Origin: Pseudomonadota bacterium
GTDB taxonomy: Bacteria > Pseudomonadota > Alphaproteobacteria > Rhizobiales > JAKPQE01
Reading direction: 5' to 3'
DNA: 64,000 nt
Assembly (NCBI GenBank): GCA_029572955.1
Contig: JAKPQE010000078.1
Location: 86,135 to 150,134, forward strand
The notes beneath the pieces are model-generated. The model had not been told where the DNA came from. It did no database searches and saw only the letters and a list, made by a program, of their open reading frames with translations. Of this stretch, positions 46,531 through 58,130 are shown one piece after another (positions within the stretch are counted from its first letter, which is position 1; each line of letters opens with the position of its first letter). Position numbers and translations under genes: made by a program.

Positions 46531-46660
46531 CATCGTGGCCGGGGCGCGATATTGACGGGAAGGCCGCAGGCCCTTAGCTGAAGGCCGTGCGCGGCGGCCG
46601 GAACCGGCCCTTCGCGCGCGGCGGCCGGTCCGGGCCGCCGGCGAACCCCGGGGGCCCGAC

Positions 46661-47164
46661 ATGGCCGGATGGTACGTGGTCAGCACGCAGCCGCATCAGG
46701 AGGCAAGGGCCGAGAGCAATCTCGTGCGCCAGGGCTTCGAGACCTGGCTGCCGCGCTTTGCCAGGGAACGGCGCCACGCCCGCAAGGTCGACACGGTGCT
46801 CGTCGCGCTCTTTCCGGGCTACCTGTTCGTGCGCCTCGATCCCGACGTGCAGCGCTGGCGTTCGATCAACGGCACTTTCGGCGTGCGCCAGCTCATCTGC
46901 CACGAGGACCGTCCGGCGCGCCTGCCCGACGCCTTCGTCGAAGGGCTCATGGCCCGCACCGGACCGGACGGCCTCGTCGAGGCGCCGGCCGAGGACGAAC
47001 TGCAGCCCGGCATGAAGGTGCGGCTCACCGCCGGCCCCTTCGTCGATCAGATCGCGACCCTCGTGCGCCTCGCCGACCGCGACCGGGTGGCACTGCTTCT
47101 CTCCGCCCTCGGGCGACAGGTGTCGACCACCGTGCCGCGCTCCCTCGTCGAGCGTTCCGACTGA
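46661..47164 (+). CDS. NusG/RfaH-family specialised antitermination protein
   Basis: A 167-residue paralogue of NusG. The NGN domain covers residues 3-105 (WYVVSTQPHQEARAESNLVR, LFPGYLFVRLD) and a KOW-like segment lies near 117-160 (GMKVRLTAGPFVDQIATLVR). It is not the general NusG, which is normally next to secE and rplK. Specialised family members such as RfaH, UpxY and LoaP promote read-through of long polysaccharide operons, and this one directly precedes tviB-like and GT4 genes, so it is probably their antiterminator. Confidence 0.9.
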   Translation: MAGWYVVSTQPHQEARAESNLVRQGFETWLPRFARERRHARKVDTVLVALFPGYLFVRLDPDVQRWRSINGTFGVRQLICHEDRPARLPDAFVEGLMARTGPDGLVEAPAEDELQPGMKVRLTAGPFVDQIATLVRLADRDRVALLLSALGRQVSTTVPRSLVERSD

Positions 47165-47257
47165 GCCGCAGCGCCCGCGCCCGCCGCACCACTCGACAGC
47201 GGCCGGCGCAAAGGATAAACCCTGCCGCAATCCAGAACCCCGAGCGAAGTTCTCCTC

Positions 47258-48544
<1,287 letters not shown>

Positions 48545-48567
48545 CGGGCTGAAGGCTTCGACGCGCC

Positions 48568-49737
48568 ATGACCGGCATCGACCTTTCGGGCAAGACGGTC
48601 CTCTTCCTCGTCACCGAGGACTGGTATTTCCGCTCGCACCGCCTGCCGCTCGGCCGGGCGGCGCGGGACGCCGGCGCCCGCGTCGTCGTCGCGGCGCGCA
48701 TGCGCGCCGATCGCGCGGCGATCGAGGCGGAAGGCTTCACCGCGATCGACATCCCGTTCGACCGCTCCGGCCTCGACCCGGTCTCCGACTGGGGCACGCT
48801 GCGGGCGATCGTCTCGGCCTATCGCCGGGTGCGTCCGGACATCGTCCATCATGTCGGCTTGAAGCCGGTGCTCTACGGCTCGCTGGCGGCCCGGCGCGCC
48901 AAGGTGCCGGTAATCGTCAACGCCATGGCCGGAATGGGCTTCGTCTTCACCGCCGAGAGCGGCGCGGCGCGGTTGCTCAGGGCCGGGGTCGTGCCGGCGC
49001 TGCGCTGGCTCAACGGCCGCCGCGGCACCGGCGTCATCGTCCAGAACGACGACGACCGGCGGCTCCTCACCGACATCGTCGGCATCGACGAGAGCCGCAT
49101 CACCATCATCCGCGGCTCGGGCGTCGACATTTCCGCCTTCGCCCCGACACCGGAACCCGGCGGTCAGCCGGTCGCGGTCTGCGTCAGCCGGATGCTCTGG
49201 CACAAGGGCATCGGCGAACTCGTCGAGGCCGCCCGGCTGCTCAAGGCGCGCGGGGTGCCGCTGACCGTTCGGCTCGTCGGACCGACCGACGCCAATCCGG
49301 CGAGCATTCCGCAGGCCGACCTCGACGCCTTCGCGGCCGAGGGCATCGTCGAGGTCACGGGGCCGACCCGCGACGTCGCCGGCGCTTATGCGGGCGCCCA
49401 CATCGCCGTCCTGCCGTCCTATCGCGAGGGCCTGCCGAAATCGCTGCTCGAGGCGGCGGCGTGCGGCCGGCCGATGGTCGCGACCGACGTGCCGGGCTGC
49501 CGCGAGATCTGCCTGCACCACGAGACCGGCCTTCTCGTTCCGCCGCGGGCGCCGGTCGCCCTTGCCGATGCGCTCGAGGAGCTGGCGCGCGATGCCGCCT
49601 TGCGGGCCCGCCTCGGGGCGAATGCGCGCCGGCTGGTTGTTGCCGAACTCGCCGATACGGCCGTCGCGGCCCAGACGCTCGACCTCTATCGCCGCCTGTT
49701 GCACAAAATCGAGGCGGCCGGCGCGACCGCCGGTTGA
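48568..49737 (+). CDS. GT4-family glycosyltransferase
   Basis: A 389-residue GT-B glycosyltransferase. N-terminal features are VLFLVTEDWYFRSHRLPLGR and DIVHHVGLKPVLYGSLAARR, as in PssD/CapM-like N-acetylhexosaminyl- or galactosyltransferases. The C-terminal part has SRMLWHKGIGELVEAARLL and PSYREGLPKSLLEAAACGRP (E-x7-E). It follows the tviB-like gene by 23 bases, so its donor may be the uronate made by that enzyme. Confidence 0.9.
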   Translation: MTGIDLSGKTVLFLVTEDWYFRSHRLPLGRAARDAGARVVVAARMRADRAAIEAEGFTAIDIPFDRSGLDPVSDWGTLRAIVSAYRRVRPDIVHHVGLKPVLYGSLAARRAKVPVIVNAMAGMGFVFTAESGAARLLRAGVVPALRWLNGRRGTGVIVQNDDDRRLLTDIVGIDESRITIIRGSGVDISAFAPTPEPGGQPVAVCVSRMLWHKGIGELVEAARLLKARGVPLTVRLVGPTDANPASIPQADLDAFAAEGIVEVTGPTRDVAGAYAGAHIAVLPSYREGLPKSLLEAAACGRPMVATDVPGCREICLHHETGLLVPPRAPVALADALEELARDAALRARLGANARRLVVAELADTAVAAQTLDLYRRLLHKIEAAGATAG

Positions 49738-49944
49738 CCTGTCTCAACGGCAAGCGGACACCAGTTCCTATGATGCTCCGGTTCGGGCCGGGGTATCTCC
49801 ATGACGGGGCGACAACAAACCGTTTCGGCACGCGAGCGGGCTCTTGCGCCGGCTGCAAATCGCCGTAAACGTGGCATGCTTCAGGCCCGGGGCGGCAGCG
49901 GCCGCCGCGACGCCCCCACGACCAGTACAATCGGACCCTGCCGA

Positions 49945-52587
49945 ATGACGGACAAGGAAGACCGCGTTATCCGCCTCGAGGACTACCGCCCGCCGCTCTA
50001 TCGCATCCCGCGGGTGGAACTCGACGTCGACCTCGATCCGACCGCGACGCTGGTCACGGCGCGACTGACCGTGGAACGGGCCGAGGGCACGGCGCCGGGG
50101 ACGCCGCTCGTCCTCGACGGCGACGAACTCGCCCTCGAGGCGATCGCCATCGACGGCGCTCCCCTCGGTGCCGGCAGCTACGCGGCCGCGCCCGACGGGC
50201 TGACGATCAAGGCGCCGCCGGCCGAGGCCTTCGTGCTGACCCTCGCGACGCGGCTCGATCCTTCCGCCAACACCAAGCTCGAGGGGCTCTACCGGTCGAG
50301 CGGCACCTACTGCACCCAGTGCGAGGCGGAGGGCTTTCGCCGGATCACTTATTTCATCGACCGCCCGGACGTGCTGTCGGTCTATACGACGCGGATCACG
50401 GCGCGCCGCGACGAGGCGCCGCTGCTGCTTTCCAACGGCAATCCGGTCGAGGCCGGCGATCTCGGCGACGGGCGCCATTTCGCCGTCTGGCACGATCCCT
50501 TCCCGAAGCCGAGCTACCTCTTCGCCCTCGTCGGCGGCAATCTCGACGCCGTCTCCGGCGAATTCACGACGATGAGCGGACGGAAGGTCGCGCTCAACAT
50601 CTATGTCGAGCACGGCAAGGCGGCGCGGGCCGGCTATGCGCTCGAGGCGCTGGAGCGCTCGATGCGCTGGGACGAGGAGGCGTTCGGGCGCGAATACGAC
50701 CTCGACGTCTTCAACATCGTGGCGGTCGCCGACTTCAACATGGGGGCGATGGAGAACAAGGGCCTCAACATCTTCAACGACAAGTACATCCTTGCCGATC
50801 CCGATACGGCGACGGACGCCGACTACGCCAATATCGAGGCGATCATCGCCCACGAATACTTCCACAACTGGACCGGCAACCGCATCACCTGCCGCGACTG
50901 GTTCCAGCTCTGCCTGAAGGAAGGCCTGACGGTCTATCGCGACCAGGAGTTCTCGTCCGACATGCGCTCCCGGCCGGTGAAGCGCATCGCCGACGTGCGC
51001 ATGTTGATGGCCTATCAGTTCCCGGAGGACGCAGGCCCCCTCGCCCACCCGGTGCGGCCGCAGAGCTACAAGGAAATCAACAACTTCTATACGGCGACCG
51101 TGTACGAGAAGGGCGCCGAGGTGATCCGCATGCTGCGCCTCGCGATCGGCGCCGAGGCCTTCGCCGCCGGCATGCAGCGTTATTTCGAGGTCAATGACGG
51201 CCGGGCCGCGACGATCGAGGACTTCCTCGATGCCTTCGCCAAGGTCTCCGGCGAGGACCTTTCGCAGTTCAGGCTCTGGTACGAGCAGGCCGGCACGCCG
51301 GAGCTGGTGCTGAAGGGCAGCTACGACGCCGCGGCGGCGAGCTACACCCTCGCCATCGAGCAGATCGTCCCGCCGACGCCGGGACAGGCGAGCAAGCAGC
51401 CGATGCACATTCCGCTGCGCATCGGCCTCGTCGGTTCCGACGGGCGCGACCTGCCGCTCCACGCCAAGGGCGGCGCGCGGGTCGACGGCGACGTCGTCCA
51501 TGTCTGCGGCGCACGCCATCTCGTGCAGTTCTCGGGCGTCACGGAACGGCCGGTACTCTCGGCGCTGCGCGAATTCTCGGCGCCGGTGCGCCTCACCGTC
51601 ACGCGCGACCCGGCCGAACTCCTGTTCCTCATGCGCCGCGACGGCGACCCCTTCAACCGCTGGCGGGCGCTGCAGGACTATGCGATGCGCCTGTTCATCG
51701 AGGGTACGCGGACGATCCGCGACGGCGGCGAGCCGACGATCGACAAGGCCTTCGTCGACGCCCTCGGCGAGATCGCCGAGGACGAGGCGCTCGATCCGGC
51801 GTTCCGCGCCCAGGCGCTGCAGCTGCCGAGCGAGGCGGACATCGCCCGCGAAATCAGCCAGGACGTCGACCCCGACGCGATCTCGGCGGCGCGCCGGCTG
51901 GTGCGCAGCGCGGCCGCCGCGCGCAACCGGAGCCGGCTTCTCGCCTGGCTCGCCCGACAGACTGAGCCCGGCGAATACGCCCCGGACGCTGCCGGCGCCG
52001 GCGGGCGGTCGCTGCGCAACACCGTGCGCGACCTCGTTGCCGCCGACGGCGAGACGGGCGTCATTGCCCTCGTTGCCGACAGGTACCGGACGGCCGGCAA
52101 CATGACCGATCGCATCGCGGCGCTGCAGACCCTGGTGCTTTCCGGCGGTACAGCGGCGGAGGACGGGCTTGCCGATTTCTACGAGCGCTATCGAGACGAG
52201 CCGCTGGTCATCGACAAGTGGCTGACGCTGCAGGCGGCGGCGCCGTTCCCGGCGGCCCTCGACCGGGTCAAGGCGCTGACCGAGCACCCGGCCTTCACCT
52301 TCGCCAATCCGAACCGTATCCGGGCGCTCATCGGTGCCTTTGCCAGCGGCAACCAGAGCCAGTTCAACCGCGCCGACGGCGAGGGTTTCCGCTTCGTCGC
52401 CGACATGGTGCTGCTGCTCGACGGCCGCAATCCGCAGGTCGCTTCGCGGCTGCTGTCGAACTTCCGGTCCTGGCGGGCGCTGGAGACCGGCCGGCGCGAC
52501 CGGGCCTTCGCCGAACTGCAGCGCGTCGCCGGCACCGCCACGCTGTCGCGCGACGTGCGCGACATCGCCACGCGCTGCCTGCAATAG
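49945..52587 (+). CDS. pepN: Aminopeptidase N
   Basis: M1 zinc aminopeptidase of 880 residues, the normal bacterial length. The exopeptidase signature GAMEN is near residue 268 and the zinc motif HEYFHNWTGNR starts at His303, with the third ligand Glu in LKEGLTVYRDQEF. The beginning MTDKEDRVIRLEDYRPP matches the family; the open frame from 49801 is intergenic. It releases N-terminal residues in the cytosol. The gene is followed by a palindrome and a PleC-like kinase gene. Confidence 0.96.
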   Translation: MTDKEDRVIRLEDYRPPLYRIPRVELDVDLDPTATLVTARLTVERAEGTAPGTPLVLDGDELALEAIAIDGAPLGAGSYAAAPDGLTIKAPPAEAFVLTLATRLDPSANTKLEGLYRSSGTYCTQCEAEGFRRITYFIDRPDVLSVYTTRITARRDEAPLLLSNGNPVEAGDLGDGRHFAVWHDPFPKPSYLFALVGGNLDAVSGEFTTMSGRKVALNIYVEHGKAARAGYALEALERSMRWDEEAFGREYDLDVFNIVAVADFNMGAMENKGLNIFNDKYILADPDTATDADYANIEAIIAHEYFHNWTGNRITCRDWFQLCLKEGLTVYRDQEFSSDMRSRPVKRIADVRMLMAYQFPEDAGPLAHPVRPQSYKEINNFYTATVYEKGAEVIRMLRLAIGAEAFAAGMQRYFEVNDGRAATIEDFLDAFAKVSGEDLSQFRLWYEQAGTPELVLKGSYDAAAASYTLAIEQIVPPTPGQASKQPMHIPLRIGLVGSDGRDLPLHAKGGARVDGDVVHVCGARHLVQFSGVTERPVLSALREFSAPVRLTVTRDPAELLFLMRRDGDPFNRWRALQDYAMRLFIEGTRTIRDGGEPTIDKAFVDALGEIAEDEALDPAFRAQALQLPSEADIAREISQDVDPDAISAARRLVRSAAAARNRSRLLAWLARQTEPGEYAPDAAGAGGRSLRNTVRDLVAADGETGVIALVADRYRTAGNMTDRIAALQTLVLSGGTAAEDGLADFYERYRDEPLVIDKWLTLQAAAPFPAALDRVKALTEHPAFTFANPNRIRALIGAFASGNQSQFNRADGEGFRFVADMVLLLDGRNPQVASRLLSNFRSWRALETGRRDRAFAELQRVAGTATLSRDVRDIATRCLQ

Positions 52588-52628
52588 ACCGGCCCGGATC
52601 GCGGCCGGACGCACCAGGCGCCATCGCC

Positions 52629-52646
52629 CGCGCAAGAATTTGCGCG
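52629..52646. promoter_or_regulatory. Perfect palindrome between pepN and the PleC-like kinase gene
   Basis: CGCGCAA-GAAT-TTGCGCG has 7-bp arms and lies 42 bases after pepN. Two direct copies of GATTCGGGT follow at 52664 and 52690 (26 bases apart). No T-run is present, so an operator is as likely as a terminator. Confidence 0.35.
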
Positions 52647-52748
52647 TCGACTCTGGACAACTCGATTCGGGTCGATTCAAATGACCAGTGATTCGGGTGG
52701 TTCGGCGTACCCGGTCACACAATACAAAACAATCGAAGGGGGCTGCAG

Positions 52749-55076
52749 ATGGCGCGGGCTGACGCCGCCAGCGCATCAACGATTCGTCGTGCGCGTTTCA
52801 ATGGACACGCGCGACTGATCGCCAAACCTGCCTATGAACGTCTGTTGGCCGCTGAGCCGATACTTCGCAGATCGATTCCGATCTTGATGTTTACGTTCAT
52901 ACTGGCAGTTGGACTGGCGCGCTCGATCGACCTGACCAGCGACTATCTCGCGACCCGCGGCACCGCCGAGGACCAGATGTCGCTCGTCGCGATGTCGCTG
53001 AGCGCCAAGCTCTCCAATCTCGACCTGCCGGAAGAGAACCGCGCCGCCGCCGCGCAGACGGCCCTCGCCGATGCCCTGCCGCCGCTCGGCACGAGCAACC
53101 AGCGCCAGATCTTCGTCACCGACGGCAGCGGCGAGATCATCGCCCGCGCGCCGCTCTCGGCGCCGCTGTCCGGCGCGGCCATCATCGATTCGATCACCCG
53201 CACCCGCCCGCTCGCCTTGCTCGGCGCGGCGGCAGGCGTCTTCGAGTTTCCCCTGAGCGAGGAAGAGCGGGCCCTCGCCACCGTGCACCACCTCGACAAC
53301 GAGCTCGGCTCGGTGGTGGTCGTACAGCCCTTCTCGGGCGTCTGGGCCGACTGGGAATCTGAGCTCTCGCTGACATCCGTCATCTTCGTCGGCACCGCCT
53401 TCGTCATCCTGCTCCTCGGCTATGCGTTCTACTGGCAGGCGGCGCGTTCGCGCGAGGCGGACGACGTCTACGGCGAGGCGATGCAGCGCTTCGACACCGC
53501 CCTGAAACGCGGCCGCTGCGGCCTCTGGGACTGGGACCTCGCCCGCGGCCGGGTCTTCTGGTCGGCCTCGATGTTCGAGCTGCTCGGCCAGGAGCCGCGC
53601 GACGAGGTGATCGGTTTCGGCGAGCTCAACGATCTCGTCCACCCGGCCGACGGCAATCTCTACGATCTCGCCGACGCCCTGCTGTCGACCGGCGAGCCGA
53701 CCGTCGACCGCGTGTTCCGCATGCGCCACGCCAATGGCGACTGGATCTGGCTGCGCGCCCGCGCCGAGCGCGTCGAGAGCGGCGACGGCTCCGGCGCCCA
53801 CCTCATCGGCATCGCCGTCGACATCACCGAGCAGCAGCGCCTCGCCGAGCGCTCGGCGACGGCGGACCTGCGCCTGCGCGATGCCATCGAGACGATCTCT
53901 GAGGCCTTCGTCCTGTGGGATTCGACCAACCGCCTCGTCATGTGCAACTCGAAATACCAGCAGCTGCACGAGCTGCCGGAGACCTCGATCCAGACCGGCA
54001 CGGCCTATTCCGACGTCATCGCCGCCGGCCGCCAGCCGATCGTGCGCACCCAGATCAAGACCGACGCGCGGCCGGAAGAAGGCGCCCGGACCTTCGAGGC
54101 GCAGCTCGAGGACGGCCGCTGGCTGCAGATCAACGAGCGGCGCACCAAGGATGGCGGCTTCGTCTCGGTCGGCACGGACATCACCGCGCTGAAGCGCCAC
54201 GAGGAGCGGCTGATGGACAGCGAGCGGCGGCTGATGGCCACCGTCGCGGACCTGCGCCAGTCGCGCCAGAAGCTCGAGGCGCAAGCCCAGCAGCTCGTCG
54301 AGCTCGCCGAGAAATACGCCGAGGAAAAGACCCGCGCCGAGGAAGCCAACCGCACCAAGTCCGAGTTCCTGGCCAATATCAGCCACGAGCTCCGCACCCC
54401 GCTCAACGCGATCATCGGCTTCTCCGAGATCATGGAGTCGGGCATGTTCGGCGATCTCGGCTCGGAGAAATACGGCGAGTACTGCCAGGACATCCGCGAG
54501 AGCGGCCAGCATCTGCTCGGCGTCATCAACGACATTCTCGACATGTCGAAGATCGAGGCCGGCCGGCTCGAACTCGACATCGAGGAGATCAACATCGACT
54601 CGATCATCGCCGACGTGGTGCGGATCATCCGCATCCAGGCCGAGGCCCGCTCGATCGCGCTGAAGAGCGATATCGCGACCGGCCTCGTGCTGAAGGCCGA
54701 TCGCCGCGCCGCCAAGCAGATCCTGCTCAACCTGTTGTCGAACGCGGTCAAGTTCACGCCGGAGGGCGGGCGGATCACGGTGCGAGTGCGCGCCGTGCGC
54801 AGCGGCATCAACTTCTCGATCGAGGATACCGGCATCGGCATCCCGAAGACGGCGCTGAAGAAGCTCGGACGGCCGTTCGAGCAGGTTCAGAACCAGATGA
54901 CGAAGAACCACAAGGGATCGGGCCTCGGCCTCGCGATCGCCCGCTCGCTGACCGAGCTGCATGGCGGGGCGATGAAGATCCGCTCGACCGAGAATGTCGG
55001 CACCATCGTCTCGGTCCGCCTGCCGCTGGCACCCGCCGTCGTCGAGGCCGAGCCGGAGCCGGCGATCGCCGGGTAA
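52749..55076 (+). CDS. pleC: PAS-domain sensor histidine kinase, PleC-like
   Basis: A 775-residue kinase/phosphatase. A membrane segment at about 42-58, an extracytoplasmic domain of about 160 residues and a second membrane segment at about 212-232 are followed by two PAS domains (WDWDLARGRVFWSASMFELL; DAIETISEAFVLWDSTNRLV) and a coiled coil. The kinase core has NISHELRTPLNAIIGFSEIM with His546, LLGVINDILDMSKIEAGR and GSGLGLAIARSLTELHGG. Size, PAS-PAS order and the adjacent glnE fit PleC, which controls DivK in alphaproteobacteria. AAGGGGG precedes the ATG. Confidence 0.85.
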   Translation: MARADAASASTIRRARFNGHARLIAKPAYERLLAAEPILRRSIPILMFTFILAVGLARSIDLTSDYLATRGTAEDQMSLVAMSLSAKLSNLDLPEENRAAAAQTALADALPPLGTSNQRQIFVTDGSGEIIARAPLSAPLSGAAIIDSITRTRPLALLGAAAGVFEFPLSEEERALATVHHLDNELGSVVVVQPFSGVWADWESELSLTSVIFVGTAFVILLLGYAFYWQAARSREADDVYGEAMQRFDTALKRGRCGLWDWDLARGRVFWSASMFELLGQEPRDEVIGFGELNDLVHPADGNLYDLADALLSTGEPTVDRVFRMRHANGDWIWLRARAERVESGDGSGAHLIGIAVDITEQQRLAERSATADLRLRDAIETISEAFVLWDSTNRLVMCNSKYQQLHELPETSIQTGTAYSDVIAAGRQPIVRTQIKTDARPEEGARTFEAQLEDGRWLQINERRTKDGGFVSVGTDITALKRHEERLMDSERRLMATVADLRQSRQKLEAQAQQLVELAEKYAEEKTRAEEANRTKSEFLANISHELRTPLNAIIGFSEIMESGMFGDLGSEKYGEYCQDIRESGQHLLGVINDILDMSKIEAGRLELDIEEINIDSIIADVVRIIRIQAEARSIALKSDIATGLVLKADRRAAKQILLNLLSNAVKFTPEGGRITVRVRAVRSGINFSIEDTGIGIPKTALKKLGRPFEQVQNQMTKNHKGSGLGLAIARSLTELHGGAMKIRSTENVGTIVSVRLPLAPAVVEAEPEPAIAG

Positions 55077-55104
55077 GGGTCCGGGCAGTCACGCCTCCTG
55101 CAAG

Positions 55105-55128
55105 CGGCGGCCGCGGGGCCGCCGTTTT
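55105..55128 (+). terminator. Rho-independent terminator between convergent pleC-like and glnE genes
   Basis: An 8-bp stem CGGCGGCC / GGCCGCCG with a GCGG loop is followed by TTTTCGCTTTT on the plus strand. It lies 29 bases after the kinase stop and 18 bases before the glnE stop, so it ends the plus-strand transcript. Confidence 0.85.
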
Positions 55129-55145
55129 CGCTTTTGGGAACCTGC

Positions 55146-58130
55146 TCAGCCGGCGGTCGGGCGGATGATCCGGTCGAAGGCGGCGCGGACGGCGACCTCG
55201 GTATCGCGCAGATGGGCCTCGAGGATCTGGAAGTCCGGCAGGGTGCCGGCATCGGCGAGAAGCTGCTTGAACTCCTTCGTCGCCTCCTCGGGCACGAAGC
55301 GGGTCTCGATGCAGAGCCTCAGGATCTGCGTCAGGTCGTGATAGAGGCGGACCGCCGGCAGCAGAATCTCGGCGTCGCCCTGCGACAAGAGGCCGAGATG
55401 GGACGCCTTCTCGAGCGCCGCGGCGGTGTTGGTATCGAGGATGTCGGGGTGCTCGGTGGCGTGGACCAGCTGCAGGTACTGGGCGACGAACTCGACGTCG
55501 ATGAGACCGCCGGCGACATTCTTCAGGTCCCAGATGTCCTTGGTGCCCTTCTCGCGCTCGATGCGGTCGCGCATGTCGGCGACATCGGCGCGGATCTTCC
55601 CGGCATCACGCGGGCGGACCAGTACGGCGCGGATGATCTCTTCGGCGCGGGCCTGCAGCGTCGGGCTGCCGGCGATGATGCGGGCGCGGGTGAGCGCCAT
55701 GTGCTCCCAGACCCAGGCCTCGTCGATCTGATAGGATTCGAAGGCGGCAAGACGGGTGGCGAGCGGGCCGGCATTGCCCGAGGGACGCAGCCGGAAGTCG
55801 ACCTCGTAAAGGGTGCCGGCCGCCGTCGGCGCCGACAGAGCCGTGACGAGGCGCTGGGTGAGCCGGGTGTAGTAGAGGCTCGGCGCGAGCGGCCGGCCGC
55901 CGTCCGAGGCCTCGGCGCCCTCGTCGAAATCGTAAAGCAGGATCATGTCGAGGTCGGAGGACGCGGTCATCTCGCGGCCGCCGAGCTTGCCGAGGGCGAC
56001 GAGCACCGAGTGGCCGCCGGAGACGCGGCCGTGGGCCTCGGCCAGCGCCTCGCCGACGACGGCGAAGAGGCTGCGCACGATGATGTCGGCAAGGGTCGCG
56101 AAGGCGTGGCCGGCACTCGCCGCCGAGATGGTGCCCGAGAGAATGCGCGCGCCGATGAGGAAGGCCTGTTCCTGGCCGAAGGCGCGGGCGGTGTCGAGCG
56201 CTTCCTCGTAGAAGGCGGTATCGCCGAGCAGACGCGACAGCCGCGCCTCCAGTTCCTCGGCGGTCGGAACGGTGCCGTAGAAGGCCGGATCGAGCACGCC
56301 GTCGAGCACGCGCGAGCGCTGCGTGACGATGTTGGCGAGGCGCGGCGCCGTTCCCATGATGTTGGCAAGGAGGCTGAGGAGGCCCGGATTGGCATGGAGC
56401 AGCGAGAACAGCTGCACCCCCGTCGGCAGGCCGGCGAGGAAGCGGTCGAAAGCCATGAAGGCGGCGTCCGGGCTCGCCGTCGCGGCGAGGGCATCGAGCA
56501 GCGCCGGCGTGATCTCGGTCAGCCGCTCGCGGGCCCGGGTCGACCGGGTCGCCGGATAGCGGCCGAAATGCCAGCTGCGGATCGCCCGCGTCAGTTCGTG
56601 CGGCGCCTTGAAGCCGAGGCGCGACAGGGTCTCGATGGTCGCCGGGTCGTCGTCGTCACCGGTGAAGACGAGGCTGCCGAGTTCGGAGGAAAGCGCCGGG
56701 GCGTCCTCGAAAAGATCGGCATAATGGCCCTGGACCCGGCGCAGGCGCCGGGTCAGCGCCTCGGCGAATTCCTCGGGTCCGGAAAAGCCCATCATCCGGG
56801 CGATGACGTCGAGGCCCGCCTCGTCCTTGGGAAGGGTCTGGGTCTGCTCGTCGGCGACCATCTGGATGCGGTGTTCGAGGGCGCGCAGGAAGCGGTAGGC
56901 CTCGGTCATCTCGTCGCGCACCGTGGCGGCGATCCAGCCGCGCTCGGTGAGTTCGGCGAGCATGTCGAGGGTGCGCCGGCCGCGCAGGCTCGGTGTGCGC
57001 CCGCCGGCGATCAGCTGCTGGGTCTGGACGAAGAACTCGATCTCGCGGATGCCGCCGCGGCCGAGCTTGATGTTGTGGCCGGCGACGGCGATCGCGGCAT
57101 GACCCTTGTGGGCGTGGATCTGGCGCTTGATCGAATGGACGTCGGCGATCGCCGCATAGTCGAGATACTTGCGCCAGATGAAGGGCGAAATCTCCTGCAG
57201 AAAATCGTCGCCGGCCGCGATGTCACCGGCGCAGGGCCGGGCCTTGATGAGGGCGGCACGCTCCCAGTTCTGACCCATCGACTCGTAGTAGGCGATGGCG
57301 GCGTCGAGGCTGATGGCGACCGCCGTCGCGCCGGGATCGGGGCGCAGGCGCAGGTCGGTGCGGAACACGTAGCCGTATTCGTTGCGCTCCTGCATGATCT
57401 TGACGAGGCGCTTGGTGAGCCGGATCCAGAAGGTCGACGGCTCGACGCCCTCGGCGAGCGGCGCACGCACGAAGTCGTAGAAGACGATCAGGTCGATGTC
57501 GCTCGAATAGTTGAGCTCGTAGGCGCCGTGCTTGCCCATGGCGAGGATGATGAGGCCGCAGCCGCGCTCCGGCTCGTCGGCATCGACGGGCGTGAACTTG
57601 CCGCCGGCGACGGCCTCGGTGAGGAGAAAGCGCATGCTCGCGGTCAGCGCCGAGTCGGCGGTGTCGGTGAGCGCCCGCGTCACTTCGTCGACGGACCAGG
57701 CGCCGGCGAGATCGGCAAGGCCGATGACGAGCGCCGCTTCCTGCTTGAACTGGCGCAGGAGCCGCATCAGGTCGGCCTCGCCGGTGGCCGCGCGGTGGGC
57801 GACGCGGGCCGCCGCACACATCTCCTCCATGCGCGCCGCCGGATCGCTCTTCAGGACGCGGGCGAGGCGCAGCGGATCGCGCAGCGCGAGGTCGCGCAGA
57901 TAGGGCGAGCATTCCATCACGCCGGCGAGGAAGTCGCGCACCAGCGGCTTCGATTCGACGAGGCGGGCCATCGCCTCGCCGCCCTCCGCGGCGCGGGCAT
58001 TCTCGATGAGTTCGGCGGTCAGCCGTTCGGCAAGGGCTGCATCGCGGACGGCCGGAACGACGGATATGCGGGTGAAGAGACGACGATCCTCCGTCGCGAT
58101 GCCCTTCGGTGCCCCCGCCGCCTCGTTCAT
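55146..58130 (-). CDS. glnE: Bifunctional glutamine synthetase adenylyltransferase/adenylyl-removing enzyme
   Basis: Adds AMP to and removes it from glutamine synthetase in response to PII. The 994-residue protein has two nucleotidyltransferase domains: the N-terminal deadenylylase with GKHGAYELNYSSDIDLIVFY near residue 199 and the C-terminal adenylylase with GKLGGREMTASSDLDMILLY near residue 716, joined by the regulatory region. The start at 58130 overlaps the kinase stop (TGATG), so it is the third gene of a coupled regulator-kinase-glnE unit. Longer open frame upstream is inside the kinase gene. Confidence 0.96.
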   Translation of the reverse strand: MNEAAGAPKGIATEDRRLFTRISVVPAVRDAALAERLTAELIENARAAEGGEAMARLVESKPLVRDFLAGVMECSPYLRDLALRDPLRLARVLKSDPAARMEEMCAAARVAHRAATGEADLMRLLRQFKQEAALVIGLADLAGAWSVDEVTRALTDTADSALTASMRFLLTEAVAGGKFTPVDADEPERGCGLIILAMGKHGAYELNYSSDIDLIVFYDFVRAPLAEGVEPSTFWIRLTKRLVKIMQERNEYGYVFRTDLRLRPDPGATAVAISLDAAIAYYESMGQNWERAALIKARPCAGDIAAGDDFLQEISPFIWRKYLDYAAIADVHSIKRQIHAHKGHAAIAVAGHNIKLGRGGIREIEFFVQTQQLIAGGRTPSLRGRRTLDMLAELTERGWIAATVRDEMTEAYRFLRALEHRIQMVADEQTQTLPKDEAGLDVIARMMGFSGPEEFAEALTRRLRRVQGHYADLFEDAPALSSELGSLVFTGDDDDPATIETLSRLGFKAPHELTRAIRSWHFGRYPATRSTRARERLTEITPALLDALAATASPDAAFMAFDRFLAGLPTGVQLFSLLHANPGLLSLLANIMGTAPRLANIVTQRSRVLDGVLDPAFYGTVPTAEELEARLSRLLGDTAFYEEALDTARAFGQEQAFLIGARILSGTISAASAGHAFATLADIIVRSLFAVVGEALAEAHGRVSGGHSVLVALGKLGGREMTASSDLDMILLYDFDEGAEASDGGRPLAPSLYYTRLTQRLVTALSAPTAAGTLYEVDFRLRPSGNAGPLATRLAAFESYQIDEAWVWEHMALTRARIIAGSPTLQARAEEIIRAVLVRPRDAGKIRADVADMRDRIEREKGTKDIWDLKNVAGGLIDVEFVAQYLQLVHATEHPDILDTNTAAALEKASHLGLLSQGDAEILLPAVRLYHDLTQILRLCIETRFVPEEATKEFKQLLADAGTLPDFQILEAHLRDTEVAVRAAFDRIIRPTAG

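Noticed and set aside
49768..52779. Very long minus-strand open frame opposite pepN
   Set aside because: pepN has complete M1 motifs; the opposite frame stays open only because of high G+C codon bias.
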